In this document: positions 1 through 13,532 of the stretch, one piece after another
How positions within the stretch are numbered: the first letter of the stretch is position 1
Layout of the letters: each line of letters begins with the position of its first letter
Assembly (NCBI GenBank): GCA_022225965.2
Contig: JAKJXP020000010.1
Coordinates: 372,001 to 436,000, forward strand
Reading direction: 5' to 3'
DNA: 64,000 nt
Source of the DNA: Diatrype stigma
Taxonomy: Eukaryota; Ascomycota; Sordariomycetes; Xylariales; Diatrypaceae
The notes under the pieces: generated by a model
Database searches by the model: none
Told to the model about the DNA's origin: nothing
The model's input: the letters and a program-made list of their open reading frames with translations, nothing else
Made by a program: the position numbers and the translations under genes

Positions 1-1690
1 GCCTCCTGCAGGCTGCAGAAAATCCCCAACTACTTACCTAAACCGCCCAGTTGATAATCGATCTAAAGTAGAAAACATAGAAGGAACAGAAACAATTTCC
101 GTACTGTCCTTCTTTTTAAAGAGAAATAGAACTTTCTCGCAACACCAAAATAATCTACACGTATCTGCGCATTTGCCCCCCTAAGGGTTGCATGGCGGGG
201 GACAGTGACACGCCTTCAATTCAACTCCACTAAGAGTGAATGAGGGGCACCAGCAACAGCAGTGAGCAGCAGCGCCTGGCAGCGCATCTCTGATAGCGAT
301 AGCAGGTAGTTCCTTGACAGCTTGAGTCCTCAGATCCCATCAGCCCATTGATCGGTGGGAGGAGGGAAGTTCGGCTTGGCCTGACGTCGTCGGCCAGTTT
401 AGGTTACTGTGTTGGTAGGTGTGGAGACAAGCGGCGAGAATGGAGGCGCTAATATCGGCGAGCGTAGCCCGAGTAGGAAGCAAAGGTTGTCGATACCGTA
501 ACAGCGTTGCACAAGGCAGGGGAGGCTAGGGGAGGCAGGGGACAGGGATTGGGCTTATCACCCTTTTCGAGGCCTGTGCTTTCGTGCAACTATGTCACTA
601 CAGGACAGGCAAAAGTCATGATCATTGGTCGAAGATTTTCTATCTTGAGTAAGTAGGTACAACATCAAAACATCCACGGATGTATACTATATCGTTGGAT
701 GGCAAGAGGTCCAGGTGAAAGGACTTATCTTTCAGGACCAGAAGCAAATGGTGATTGATGTACGAAGTAATACCTAAGCTACATATTGTCCAGGCATGCT
801 TGTATATGATCACTATTACATGGGGACGTCGATGAAGCCGGAACCCAAGAGGTTAAGATTTGGTAAAGCTTCGATATGATTCGGTGCATTCTGCCTACTC
901 TCCATATTAAGGACGGACAATTCAACGATGCCTTTATGTATGCAACCGGGCAGTGGGTCGGGCATATGAAAGAGCAGACATGTGCGCGATGTCAACTTGA
1001 CGAGATATAAGGGTATTCTAACCAACAGAATACATAGATGGACCATGACAGCTATGCACAATCCAGACATGCATATTTCATGCGTATGAAATATCATGTA
1101 ATATTTGCCTAGCAATGAGTATAACTAACCATCACCAAAGCTTAATCCACTTATTCATAGGAGCATCATAGATCTTCCCTCGCCTTTCCACCAACTATGT
1201 ATAGGCTTCGGTCTAGCACGGCAGGGTTGGTGGTGCCTGTACTATGTAGTAATTATATGAACGACGAATTACGGGGGCTCTCTGCCCTTCCCCGGGCCTG
1301 CATGAAGGGGACAAAGCGGTGCCGATGGACGGCGGTATAGTTCACGATGGCCTCCTCGGGCCAGCAGATCGTTGGCCCGCGGATCGTGTCGCATATCGGT
1401 ATTCCGAGAGCAGCATCTAGACGGAGGACCAAGGCGTCGCGGTGCCACAGAAAGCACGGAAAACAGGGTAACGGTGTGTGTTCGGTCGTGATCCTACCCT
1501 CGCGGCGATGGTCTAGACCATGGTCTACTGGCGTAGCATGCAGGGCTCACCGCAATCACCGCAAACAGCGTGCAATCTTCGAAGCGGATGCAAGAGCCCG
1601 CAGAATCACGCGGATCTGCGAAGACGTGTGAGGATCTCTTCAGGCAATTTAATATTTCGAGCACTGGGATTGCATAGTTATCGTCACCAT

Positions 1691-1748
1691 CGTCGTCGTG
1701 TCGTGTCGTGTTGTGCTGTGCTGTGTCGTGGCGTGCGGGCGTGTCGTG
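1691..1748. repeat. GTCGT-type simple repeat
   Basis: Degenerate tandem array of GTCGT/GTGCT units, giving a strongly G/T-biased stretch on the plus strand. No coding role is seen. Confidence 0.7.
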
Positions 1749-2781
1749 GCTAGCCTGCCTCGTACCTTGTAGTATATGGTAGTTGACGAGGCCGGATCCC
1801 CGTCCTCTCTGCCCCTTCAACCCAGCCCAGCCCTATTTCAGACTCGCTCGTCTTTTATGGAAGCCGGATGCTGGAATCAACGTCATCATAAAGCTGCATT
1901 ATATTGCGTGGCGAAATGTCCATATATACATGCAGAGCGTAGACCCCTAAATACGTGCTTGTAATCTCTAACAAATAAGCACCCGTACATATATCTTGTA
2001 CTCCACGGTAAGAACCCTTAGCGGCGCGGCGATAACTTCCTTGCTGCGTTACTGATTAGATCGTGTCAGAGTACAGAATCTCACTTGCGAAGACGATGTG
2101 ATATATCCACTACCACGCACTACCGCTGCTTCATTGATTCATAGTTAACCCACCATACATTGCACTGCAGTCTTCTTACCTTGACTTACATGTGATACCA
2201 AGGCCATTGATGCCAAGTGGTATTTAGCGAAGGTTACTTTTGCTCACAGAGGATTTGACAAGACCCAACATCGCCAATGCCAATAATTTCTATGGATTGA
2301 GATGGGCGACGTAGCATGCTGCTACCTTAGTTATGCTGCTCCCTGAGTCCTGACTACGAATACCTAACTGGCAGTCCCGCAGTCCCGCAGCCCCGCAGCC
2401 TCGGAGGCGTTAGCGGGGTGAACCAAGTGGGTACTCGTCGATCGAGGGCCGTGCACGAAAAAGTACGTACTAAATACCTTCAAGCTTGTACCTGGAATGC
2501 CTCAACTTGACCCAACCAGGCCAACCTTCCTTGTCTCATGAGAGCCTAAATTAGCAACAAAGCCAAAGGTGCTTGGCTACTTGGCTACATACATGTACGC
2601 GCCTCAGACTTTTACAATTACTACGAAGTACTACGCTATGCTACGTACATACGATGGATGAAAGGACCTACCTACCCGAGTGCCGAAGAGGCAGTCGTGT
2701 CAAGGTTCGTCGTCTAATTGCTCGAAAGAGGTATGCAATACGTCCGACGGCGCTCTCGGTTCATCAGGTTCTGGTGTACGG

Positions 2782-2824
2782 ACATGCGAACATGCGAACA
2801 TGCGAACATGCGAACATGCGAACA
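2782..2824. repeat. 8-bp tandem repeat, unit ACATGCGA
   Basis: Five exact head-to-tail copies of ACATGCGA followed by a partial copy. An 8-bp unit shifts the reading frame in each copy, so all three plus-strand frames read through the same residues in turn. This argues for a non-coding minisatellite. Confidence 0.9.
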
Positions 2825-5800
2825 CGAATTACTGTTTGTCATGGCAATTCAAAGAGGCAAACCAAACAGTCACCGAAAGGGCGAGAGGGAATGCGGTCGA
2901 GCATCGCGTGGTAGACTCGCCGCCGTGCTACGCGAGCTATCATTTATGTACGGAGTCGACAAGGACTTCGTTTCAACAAACATCGACTAATTATAATAGG
3001 CTTGGTCCATTGAGAATGTCAGGTAGGTCTGGTTGGCTGGATCTTCTAAGGTTGAGTATCCTTAACGTGTTATTAGCTAAGCACCTGCAGCCAGCATGTT
3101 AGCCGTGCTGCATGAGATAGGTACCGTTTAAAAGTTGCCCCTTTTTATGACTACTACGACATCATGAACTACTTCCTCCGGTCGTTGATTAATGAAGTCC
3201 CGTCATGCTAGACTAGTAGCAAGCATTTCCATAGGTGCGGGCGTAACTCAGTGTCATCCAGTCCAAAGTATGCCAGCCTGCCTACCTGCATGAACTTGCC
3301 AAATATGACCGCGAACCTATGTCAACGGCCAACGCTATGTATGTCAACGCTCGAACAGCTCTTGTGGCTGAAGCTCAACGAACCATCCCGATTCGGCCTG
3401 GGGAGAGAGAGAGAGAAAAATGAGACATCATATCTACACCGATGCAGGCATCATCATGGCGTCAGGCGCCAGGAGGCTGCTGTGGTCTAGATCTTTCCGA
3501 TTACTAGTCTATTTCCCTACGCCTACGTATCGTCCATTCAACGGAGCTGCCTCCGGGTGCATGCAGCTACCTTATGTATATGTAGGTGAAGTTGTCCAAG
3601 GAATGGACGCTATTCCAAACCATCTGTATAAATCTACGCCATGCAACTTTAGTGTGAGAAGGAGAGAAAACAAATAACCGCAGTATGGCAATTACATGCG
3701 CCTCTAACAATGGCGCGGTCTTCCATCGGTAATGTAATGCACATGCAGTGCATGCGTCGTACATGTAAGCGGATAACAGAAATTTCTCAGCAAGTATTGA
3801 TATCCTTTGCGGCTTGGAGTGAAGTCACTAATAAGGGGTTGATATGTCTGTACTTAACGGTAGTATCGATGATAGACAGCGGTACAGGGGTTGGATCAAA
3901 GACGGGCTTGATCTACGAAGTAGTTCCATTAGTTACCCGTTGGCCCCTGCTTGAGCACGTAACATATCCAAGTGCAAATCATCTAACTACTGTAAGTGAT
4001 ACTAAAGGTGAGCTGATCAGTTTGTCTTCTTATCGGTTTCAAGGTGTTTGATGGCTGTCTGTCACATCTGATCGGAGGTATCGTCAAGTCTCTGGCTAAC
4101 GGATGGCTCGGCGACGTCTGGGTTCAGGGACTACCCCTTATCACATTCCATAGCTATTTCATCATCATCGTACGACCTACATAGGAGTGTTCGGCTGTGT
4201 AAGCTCGAGATATCGATCGCTAGGCTATCCCGACGCTCCGATCAAGGGTAATTGACTGCGCTATGATAAATCTCCGAACAGCCAGAGCCACGGGCAGCTG
4301 CAGTGCTGGTGGTCACGTGTGATGATGTAGGAGAACATTGCAGCTCATTACTGCCTGCTGCACGCCAGGCCGGCAATGCCGCAGATCATAACACGCATCG
4401 GCTGATCGAAGCCGGAAAAGGCCTCTTGCTACATTGTTACGTTGAAACAATGCCCGAGGATTGGCCACTATAACGCCCATCACCGTTGACAACATGTGGA
4501 ATCAGGTCAACGAGTCCCCCTACATATGATATCTGATAGGCGAAGGACCAATATAGCTCCCGGCAATTACTTCATTTGGCCCAGCACGGTGCAGAAGCTT
4601 GTCTCCATCCAGAGTTTCCAGTACGATCCCGCGCAGCGCCGTTCAGTTGGGATCATCGCCACACACTTCATGGACTGCATCAACCCTGTGCTTATTTGGC
4701 CGTATTATGCCCTCCCCCCGTCACGATCATTCCCGGCCGAAATGACATGTCAGTCCTTCTCAACGTCTCACTAGTCGCCGTGGATGTATGTGTGGTATGC
4801 ATGCCATGAAGCTTCTGATGCTCGGTCTTTTCCGGGGCGACTTCATTCATCATGATTATCCCCACGAAAGTTCCCCTTTCCTTGGCTGGCATCTAGACCC
4901 CTCGGCGAAGTGCCGGTATGTTTGTAGCAAAGAGCTTGCAATCATCTTCACATTCACAATCTCTACCACGACAGCACCCAGGCGTGGCATATCTTGATCC
5001 CGCCTACCCGCCGTTCACTGTTGCTACTCCCACCGTGACACAGGTGGTCGTCGTCCCCGCATAATACAACCAGCGACTCCAGTAAGCGTGATGCATACTC
5101 GGACTACTCGCTCTCGCTGCTACAGGGAAATGGATCCCCCCTAAATCCCTGCTACTGTGATTGAAGATATTAGGTAAGATGGTGACACACAGGTCAAGCC
5201 ATAGAAGATGTTTGGAATGGCCATCTTGCATCATTGCAGTGTGATGGCGCCCCTTTAGCTCTTACTACTTCAGATGAACCCCGGTTCTACTCCATGCTCG
5301 TTCCAAGGGAATATCAAATGAGCTACCTATCTTAGGAACAGCCGTCCCCGGCGGCCACGACGTCGTTTCCTACAAGCGGCATATCCTTGTGGTGGAAGAA
5401 CCGGGCGAGCCGAATTGTTGGGCTCGCTCGTACCATCTTAGCCGCCAGGCAGGATTAGCCTGAGGAGAATCAAGGAATGGCAACCGGAGGATACCTTGAT
5501 TGTCGGTTGGGCAAGCTTGCTTCTCGCGGTGCCAGGGTGCGAAGCCGAGCTAGACTACATCGGGTGTTCAGGTGGTGGTAAGGCATCTGGCGTCTGGAGA
5601 AGCGCCCTCACTACGCATGTACGGTTCTTGGGAGACGCGCCTTGACGTAAAACTCCGTATAGAATATTTATGGGTTACGTCCTTCCCCGGACCCGAATCA
5701 GCGCAAAACGATCGTGGAAATGCGGAGTACATGCAGAAGGAGATTCGAAAAGCTGAGGGGCATCCAACAGCCCGCTCCGACCTATCGCCCCCCTGTCTCC

Positions 5801-7922
5801 TATGATTTGGACGAGGTTGTGTGGTGGTGTGGCAGGCATACATATGTAGTTCACCCGCCAATGGGAGACCTGTTTATAACTCATCGTGTTATAGGAAATC
5901 CAGTCAGGCGAATGAGGCCAATGTGGGAAAGGAATCCTGCCGATTTGACATCGATTAGATTAATGATCCCCCGGAGTCGTCAACTGCTCGCGCCCACCAG
6001 CCTATACTGTAATATATATCTGGCCCCTATTGCTATCTGATTGGCTGGTTGTATAATCAGTATAACGACCCAAGCCTCCCCCTAATTAGCACCTATGTAC
6101 TTTCAAGCTACGGGGGCAGGCGGGCAGGGGGTCCATTTGATCGGCATCGCTATCCCCACATGAATAGTTAGTTCCCCGCGCCCCTCGTCTCTGTCGATCT
6201 GCCTACCATCTGGGCTCTCTTCCACTCTGGTATGGATCTGTAAGCACGAACTCCGGGCGAATTGCACCTACTCTAAATACTTAAATAAGTAGTAAATTTT
6301 GCGATTAGATTAATAGGACTACTGATGAGACGAATATATGTCAACTTATCATTGTGCCGCATGTAGTCGTTATAAGATGAAAAAGGGGCACGATGGCTCA
6401 ACCATTGTTGCCAAGGGCAGACAGGCTAGCACAGCATCGACTCCCCTGGACCCGGCGCGCATACTGGGTAGCGAAGCAGGAATTAACAATCCATATTACT
6501 TATCTGCGCAAGTATCTGCACGTCATCCCCGGCTAGATCCAACCAACCTAATACTGTTTGTGAATAACGCCCGTGCCCCCCGATAAAGCCATGCTGATTC
6601 GAGTTCCTATCTACGGTCACATCTACAGCCATACCTATGGTCACACAGTTACTACCCTCGAGAAACAGACTATTGATGCCTCCCTATTCAGCTGTCCATG
6701 GGTCAGATACAACACAGCAACAGAATACCCAAGTTTGTTGGTCAGCAGCATCACGCATGTTTGCATTCAACAAGACCTCCTTGCTTTTTGACTAGGTTTT
6801 GCTTGCGCAGTTTGCCGCCCCTATCTTGACATGTGATAAAGCCTAAACTAGTTTATTGCAGCTGAGAGGGCTGCTATTTCAAGACATACGAGCCACACTA
6901 CTTTATCGCGTACTCATGTGTTTACGTATGCGTGTGGGAGTCCTCTACACTGGAAGAGATGGTGTTTATATATATACTCCTTGAAAGTAAATCCGCCATA
7001 TCCGCCGTCGCCATCTCCTTCAAGATGGCAGGTAGTCTTCCCCCCATGCAACCTACCAGCCACAAACGCGAACGCGCACGCCCGGCATACGCAATAACGT
7101 GTCTCAGAATCCGGATCACTGTAGTGTAACTAACTAGTAACGTCCCACCTCCGCTCGCGGAATAGCTGCGGAGCAAGTAGATCATCTTCTATCTATAGCA
7201 GGAGATGTCGCGAAACTGTCGCCACGGGTCTGTTGGTCTGCTGAAAAAGGGGACGCCGGCAATAGTGATTCGCCCAATCCGAAATGTCTGCCTTATTGAT
7301 AAGTAAGGCATACATACATAATAGCGCCAGGTACACACCTGCCTACTCGGAGTCTTACAGGCGCATTCGATGAGATGAGCTGCACTTCTCCGCATGCCCT
7401 CCATCCCCTCTTTCTCTCCCACATGGGGAAGTATGGGGTGCATGATGCACAATGATGATAAATAAGCAAGATGAGCCCGGCACGTACAGTACATGATAAG
7501 GATGATTGGGGGCAGCCCCGTCGTAATATTTGTATCACGGTGCGATCAGTCAACAAAACATCACCTACCCTGACACCACCAGCAATCACAGGCTCCAAGC
7601 ACCTCCGCAAGTGCCGGCCATGACCTTCTCCACACAACCATCACCAAACTAAAGCACCTATCATATTACCTACTCAACATGCCTATAGATGAGCGAGGGC
7701 GAGAATGTTCCGTTTCGATCGCGACATACATGATGTATTGTAATAAGTAGAATGCTATAAGTAGGAAGGTGAGGAAGGAAGACGAGACATACAGGAGAAA
7801 GCCCCTATTGGCCTCTTACCCGCCCCTCCGCGCCCCCTTCACCCATACATCTATTCAATCATGCACCCATCGGAGGCGCGTTCGGATGCAAGATAAGGCC
7901 TCCCCTGCCACCATGTTGCAGA

Positions 7923-8062
7923 CATCATCATGATCATCATCACCACCACCACCGCCACCACCACCACTGCCGCCATCAGCCCACTATCTTCCCGCACCTC
8001 GCAGCAGCAGCAGCAGCAGTAGGCGAAATGCAAGGTAGCAAGCAAGCAAGCAAGCAAGCAAC
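7923..8062. repeat. Cluster of three microsatellites
   Basis: A CATCAT/CACCACC stretch (about 7923-7975), a GCA run (8001-8019) and an AGCA run of about six copies (8037-8062) lie within 140 bp. The minus-strand open frame across them (7851-8120) has runs of Cys and Val that simply translate the repeats, so it is not taken as a gene. Confidence 0.8.
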
Positions 8063-10406
8063 TCGAAACATAAATCCAGCACACCCAACCCATGGATGGC
8101 ATGTGCCTTTGCTTCTCCATCCCCGCAGTGGACTATAACTCGCGGGGTGGTTGGACGGGCGGGCGCGCGAGACGCGAGGTCACTATCTATGGTTGCTTTT
8201 TCTCCTGCCGCGAAACCATGATACCACGCACGTAGTCGTATAGCAGACGCGGAAACCGTTACGCATATTCACGCACGCGCGGATACACACCCACACTTAT
8301 ACTCACACTTACACTCACACCGAAGGAAAATACAGACTACCTAGTAGGATGGAGAGGCTATAATCTGATGTTATGTGCTTGGTAGAGACGGAAGCTGACG
8401 ATAGGTAATAAACCAGCCATACATATGCTCATCATGTGTTACTCCCCTACCTGATTGCCACCCCCTTTATCTTCTCTTCTCCGAACTCAGGCCTCCGAAG
8501 ACCGAAAACCAAGTCCCAATGACGGAAACGTGATGATGATTATAGGGTATTCGTCCACCATCATTCATCTTACTCCCTCCCTCAACCCTCTCAAAGGACC
8601 GGGGTGGCGCCTCGTAATTACCAACTTACCTACCTACCTACCCCATCCTACCTGTGCCTTGGCTGCTCGCGACTCGAACAGGTGACTGACTTGACTGACT
8701 GACTCGTACCTCTACACCCATTTCCATGCTCTGATGGTTACTCGTGCGTGCGTACGTTGCGTTCTGACGGTGCAGGCATATACCAAGATCCCAACCATGA
8801 GCGATCATGCTTAGACCCAAAGGCTAGTTCAAACACACTGCTTATCAGATTACGCGTGTGCGGAGAACAGAACAGAGTGCAAGCTGCCCCCCTTCCTTTG
8901 CGGGAGCAAAACTCCCGGTGGTGGTAGTGGTGGTAGGGTCGCCGCTGCGCGGATCTACCTTACTCCACCTAGCTATAGAGCAACCCCCATACAAGACCAA
9001 GCCCGTGGCGCAAAGGATGGCGCGGTAGCAGATCAACTATACACTCGTGCTAGAGTCGAGGAAGGCAATGATGTTGCACACACACACATCGCGAACCGCA
9101 CCTCCGGGGAACGAGCATCGTACGTAGTTAGTTAGTAGTGTTTCCGACCTGCCCGGGCCGTTCTGAAAGAACAGAATAGGATGGAACAGTCAGCCGCTAA
9201 TAAGTAGCTAGGTCGCCAAGGTCGCCCATCTATCTATATGCAGTGTAGATCCAAGTAGGTAGTTACTGAACTATACAGCTAGCTCGTAGTCATTGAACAT
9301 GTAGCTATCCATATGAAGGAGGTGGGACAGACTTAATTATTCGCTATGTATGTGGCTAACCCATTCTAACTATGTAGCGTGTGGTTAGAACTCGATGATC
9401 GCCGCCTCGTGGAGTGGCTTATTATCGCGTATGCATGCGGATGGATTGGAACGGGGATCTACCACATCGTAGGTAGATCCACGCATACACATCTGTTTCC
9501 TCTTTTCAAAGACATGGCCGTCCAGCACAAGCTGAGCTGAGTCGCGCTACACTACTCTTGATTGCTTGCTTGTCACAGCTACCCACCACTCACGGCTACT
9601 GCGCCTCCCGCCTCTTTCTTTCGATGGCCGTTACATAGTAACCTACTGGGAACTCTCCTCCAGGAAGAAGCCATTCATTCGTAATGACCTAGCTAGTTGA
9701 CCCGTGGTCTGTGTAAAGGCCCCAACCAGGACTTAAGGACGCTACCTTGCTTATGGTGTAGAAGTTCGTAAGGGGACATCAGTTATAGGCCCCCCTATCT
9801 TCTGTTGACGGAAGTAGTCGGCAGCCCCTTTTTAGTCTTCACCTTTTTACCATCTGAGGTGATGTTGATAGGTAATCCGATACATGCGGTGCATATAACC
9901 ACCCACTAGACGACAGAATGAGAAAACAGAGATATAAAAGACTTGTAATCAGCCATGAGGATCGATGTAATATTAGCCTAAGTAGATACATAGAGGATGG
10001 TTGAGATGAGGAATCTCGATGAAATGCCCATCGACGAATGTGCGATTCTCGGAACCTTTGTCATAAACGGCGAATAACAAGTCTCTACGTGTTCGGAACT
10101 GTTCGCTTTCAATGAAATGAATCGCTTGCTGTCTAAAGGGGGTTCTCTTTACCTTGAACGACAGATATAACATAAGCTGAAACACAGGAATGCGCACTGG
10201 ACATATGCCTTTCCGGTGGCTAATCATACCGCCATAGCTGGCAGATGGATGGTCGTCGTATAGTGAGGGCTTCGAAACCTATGACTCCTTATCTAGACAT
10301 TATCGCGACCAGATCTTTTGGGTTGTTTTAGGTAACTTGTCGGACGACCCAGTCCTGTCCGGCAAGGGTATCACCATCGCCTCGAAAGCACACCCCCTAT
10401 AATCAT

Positions 10407-11031
10407 TTGTGCGGGGATGTGGACGAGAGTGCGTTTCAAGATCACACATCTCCCCAAGATCGAAGTTGCAATATGAGGCTCTTTCCGGGCATGTTGCAGC
10501 ATGCTGACAACGGCGTTCACCGGGTGTCAGTCGATAGGGGCTTCACTGGGCCCATGTTGCAGGACCTTCCGAGTAATATTTTCGTAAGCTACCAGACACC
10601 CCAAACTTTCCGTAGTCCCCGTTGCACCGAGTTTATACCATGGGGAAGGAAATCCTCACCCTCTCCAATCGTTACTGTCGGAGCGAGGAGATCGCAATAA
10701 TACCTGCAGTTCTTAGAAAGGGTTGTCAAGGGACTTACACAGGTAACCAGGAGGGTTGGTATAGGCATGCCAATCCTCGTGTAAGATGCCAGCGATGGCA
10801 CCTCGCTCAGTAAGGCCATTTTGGGATTGGCTCGAGACAGTGATGGCCCTGATGGAAATGGAAAGACCATACAACGCTTCTCTAGGTCCTGATCTAAGTC
10901 CTGATCTAACTTTAATTCGGCGCTTAGCAAACGGGTTTGCCTCGCTCAAAGATGAGGAGCGGGACTTTCTGTTAGACGCAGACCTATACATCATCGATCT
11001 CTTTGAAGATGCGATGAGCTCGGCTACCTAA
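10407..11031 (+). other. Unrecognised open frames, possible gene relic
   Basis: Two plus-strand frames in different phases are somewhat protein-like. One (10407-10700) contains FRSPR near its end. The other (10786-11031) starts at an ATG and encodes 81 residues, acidic towards the C-terminus, with WDWLETVMAL near the start and LYIIDLFEDA near the end. No splice pair joining them cleanly was found and no family is recognised. This may be a decayed gene, or an unrecognised small gene at 10786. A short direct repeat (GGTCCTGATCTAA / AGTCCTGATCTAA) lies inside the second frame. Confidence 0.25.
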
Positions 11032-12104
11032 ACTAATATCGATGAGGTCTCTGAGATTTTGGGGTCGGTGTGTTCAAGTTCGTCCCGATATAACAGTCCG
11101 GTCTTGACCCTGGATCACTCGTGTCAAGTTTCTAGCAAGTTTTAATTTACATTCCAAGCAGAGTCCCGCACCGCCATGTTGGACAAGATGTGCTCGTTAG
11201 GACTGTTACCCTGTTGAAAGTAGGTGAGGGTAGTAACAATGTATGTCGTCCCTTTATCTGAACGCTACTTGGTACCTCATACTAAGTCCGACCCTATGTA
11301 GGCTCAAGATTCCATGTGGAAGGGCTTATTCGGGATCGGGATATGACGAGATAGCTGGAATCACGGTCGGTTTCTCCATCCGACATGTTTCTTGCTAAGA
11401 CGAGTACTTTAACCCTTTCAATGGCTCCAAAGTTCGAGCCCGGTGGTAACCGGAGGGAGGCATTCATGGTCGCCTGTACATGGGAGGGCCGCTATATCCG
11501 GGCGTAAGTACCTACAACCTCGAACGATGGAGGTCCTGAGAGTGCCGGTTGATAGAACTGGGTAGGAACATCGATGATGACCTGAAGGGAACCATCGATG
11601 AAGCTATACAGGCCGCCGCTACTTCTATATCTATACCCAAGTCTGCCAGGGAATAGTCAACCCCTCGACCTCTTGGATGTAATGAATAAATATAAGTGAT
11701 ACCGCATCGATACAGTCAATGGGAGAACCTGAAAAGGATGCGGAATGGTATGCGGTAGGCTGTAAGGCTGTAAGCTTGCGACCGTCCACTTCTCAAGTTT
11801 TGAGGTATCCTGGCTAAAGTTACGTTGCACAATGGCTATATTCCAGCTATGAAGAATGAGTACTTGATGACGAGTGGTCCTAACGCTTGCCAATAAACAT
11901 GAGATCAAGGTATACGGGGATGGGGCAAGCTTGAGAGAGCAATTTCGCTAGTAATGCTTTCCTTGCTCACACAGTGGGCTACCTATATTGGTAGGTTATC
12001 CTGGGTTGGGTTCCTCTTGAAAGTTCGGCTGAGTATCTTTTGGCCCCTTTGCTGACATGACCCCCCACCCCCCACCCCAACAGGACTCATTCCTTGACCA
12101 CAGT
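11032..12104. other. Intergenic, no feature seen
   Basis: No coding or RNA gene is supported. A C-rich run (CCCCCCACCCCCCACCCC, about 12061-12078) lies just downstream of the stop codon of the minus-strand cysteine-rich peptide gene and would fall in its 3' flank. Confidence 0.5.
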
Positions 12105-12333
12105 TCAACCACAGCATCCGTTCGCAGGGCAGCTGATATAGTCGGGAGGGCAACCGCAAGGTCCGTCAAGTGATTTGCAAGGACACAAGCATTGCTTCGT
12201 ACTAGTTAGTCTAACGAAAAAAAAAAAAAAAAAAAAAAAAACTCTGGCAGTAAGCACGTACTTGGGGTTCAGGCTCAGGCGAGGCTAGCGACACTGAGAA
12301 GAAGAGGGTCGTTATTATGAGGGAGAGCTTCAT
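12105..12333 (-). CDS. Small secreted cysteine-rich peptide (53 aa)
   Basis: Not visible as a long open frame; rebuilt from two exons. Exon 1 (12333-12262) encodes 24 residues: MKLSLIITTLFFSVSLASP, a typical signal peptide, then EPEPQ. The intron (12195-12261, 67 bp) has a GTACGT donor, a CTAAC branch site about 13 bp before an AAG acceptor, and a T25 tract. Exon 2 (12194-12105) encodes 29 residues with eight cysteines in the pattern C-C-C-C-C-C-CC, ending CCG-stop. Phase is kept across the splice. A TATA box lies about 100 bp upstream of the ATG. The length and cysteine density fit a small secreted effector or antimicrobial-type peptide; no family is recognised. The weakest point is the AAG acceptor, since CAG or TAG is preferred. 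Exported function is inferred from the signal peptide only. Confidence 0.72.
12217..12241. repeat. A25/T25 homopolymer inside the peptide-gene intron
   Basis: Twenty-five consecutive A on the plus strand, so T25 on the coding strand. It lies between the donor and branch site of the cysteine-rich peptide gene and could act as an exaggerated polypyrimidine tract. Its length is likely to vary between strains. Confidence 0.9.
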
Positions 12334-13532
12334 GCCGACTGTGCTTGGTTGACTGTTGTGAACGTGGTAATCAGGTTTCAGCGGATACTGGAGTTTAGCG
12401 ACTGTTGGATCAACCTGGTAGTGCAGTTGATGGTCTTTATATAGGCCTTCCTATGACTTAACCCCCGGCGAGATCTGTAGCGGGAAGTAATGATTTGAAC
12501 TCGAGACTTCGCATGGTGATAGGTCTTTGCGATGTGGCGGTCTGAGGAGTGGGAACACCCAGAGCCTCTGTACGCTATATTTCAGGGGACCCTATCTCGA
12601 TAGGAGAAGCAGCCTTACGACACGAGCGAGTCTATCCTCTATCGGAAGGTAGGGCAGAGGCTAAGACCTCCACTGGTGCCTGAAGGTCTCATGGTTGTAG
12701 CTGCTCAGATGATTATTATGAAAATATATGAGCGGTCTTAACCCATCTTAGACAAGAAGATATCTATACGGCCTTAAAATATGGACCATTATACGTGAAG
12801 TCTGGGAAGTTCCGCATCACAAAGGCATATTCCGAACCCCTTATTCCTAGCGCTCCCAGCCAGTCCCGCCAGAACGGTAGCGCCCTCCACTTTTGGGGCT
12901 CTGGAGTAAATGCCGTCCTCTAAACCCCACAACCTTCGGCAACCCTAGCAAGGAGAGAAAATTATTTGGCATCTATGTCGTGGGAACTTGAGTACCTAGT
13001 GTGAGTTTAGATCCGGGAAGATCCTCCAGGGACGTTTCCGATAGTAATTGGAGAAGCTATATATGTTACGGAAACTGGATCCATATGGCATGGGTATATG
13101 CTCCCAAGATTGCCTCAATGGGACAATGAAGACGCCGAACTGCTTAGATGCTAAGGACTTTACTTTATGTATGTTTTCTCTGCGGATACACAAAACATGG
13201 GTTTGTCCTTATATTGCGCTAATGGATCGAGACACTTCTTCGATAATTTGGCGGTCAAGTTTCAATATCAAAGTTTCAATATCACCTCGTTAGTTGAACG
13301 GCTGTCGATTCGAGCCCTTGGGGCTGTCATCAATCTAATTACTCGCTTATTCAAATCGTGGGACATTTCCTCTTTTATGGTATAATGGCCTCCAGTGGCA
13401 ACAGGGTGATCTGTCCGGGGATAATGTACTGGGTGGGTTATGGGAATCCATACGATTCCATATATATAGAGATAGCTGGTAAGAAAACTGGTAGACCCAT
13501 ACAATAGTCCTGGTTGCTCTGCGGTTCACTCG
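12334..13532. other. Intergenic; promoter of the peptide gene at its left end
   Basis: Holds the upstream region of the cysteine-rich peptide gene (with its TATA box) and the 3' flank of the CVNH gene. A near-perfect direct repeat of GTTTCAATATCA lies around 13258-13283. No gene is supported. Confidence 0.5.
12436..12443 (-). promoter_or_regulatory. TATA box of the cysteine-rich peptide gene
   Basis: TATATAAA on the minus strand, 103 bp upstream of the ATG at 12333. This spacing is normal for a fungal core promoter with a short 5' leader and supports the hand-built gene model. Confidence 0.6.

Larger units (their letters stand above)
1..10406. other. Gene-sparse region
   Basis: No reading frame here has the length, composition or splice pattern of a convincing gene. 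The open frames are short, often overlap on both strands, and many lack an ATG. The sequence is rich in short simple repeats (TAC/GTA, CACC, AGCA, GTCGT). Around 4496-5062 two adjacent frames (4496-4774 and 4576-4809), followed by a proline/valine-rich frame ending in TAA near 5062, look faintly protein-like and may be a decayed gene, but I recognise no family. Small multi-exon genes could still be hidden here, as the peptide gene at 12.1 kb shows. Confidence 0.55.

Noticed and set aside
2782..2824. CRISPR-like array
   Set aside because: The repeat is 8 bp and has no spacers; it is a simple tandem repeat in a fungal genome.
13300..13340. tRNA-like GATTCGAGCCC box
   Set aside because: No complementary T-stem and no acceptor stem can be formed.
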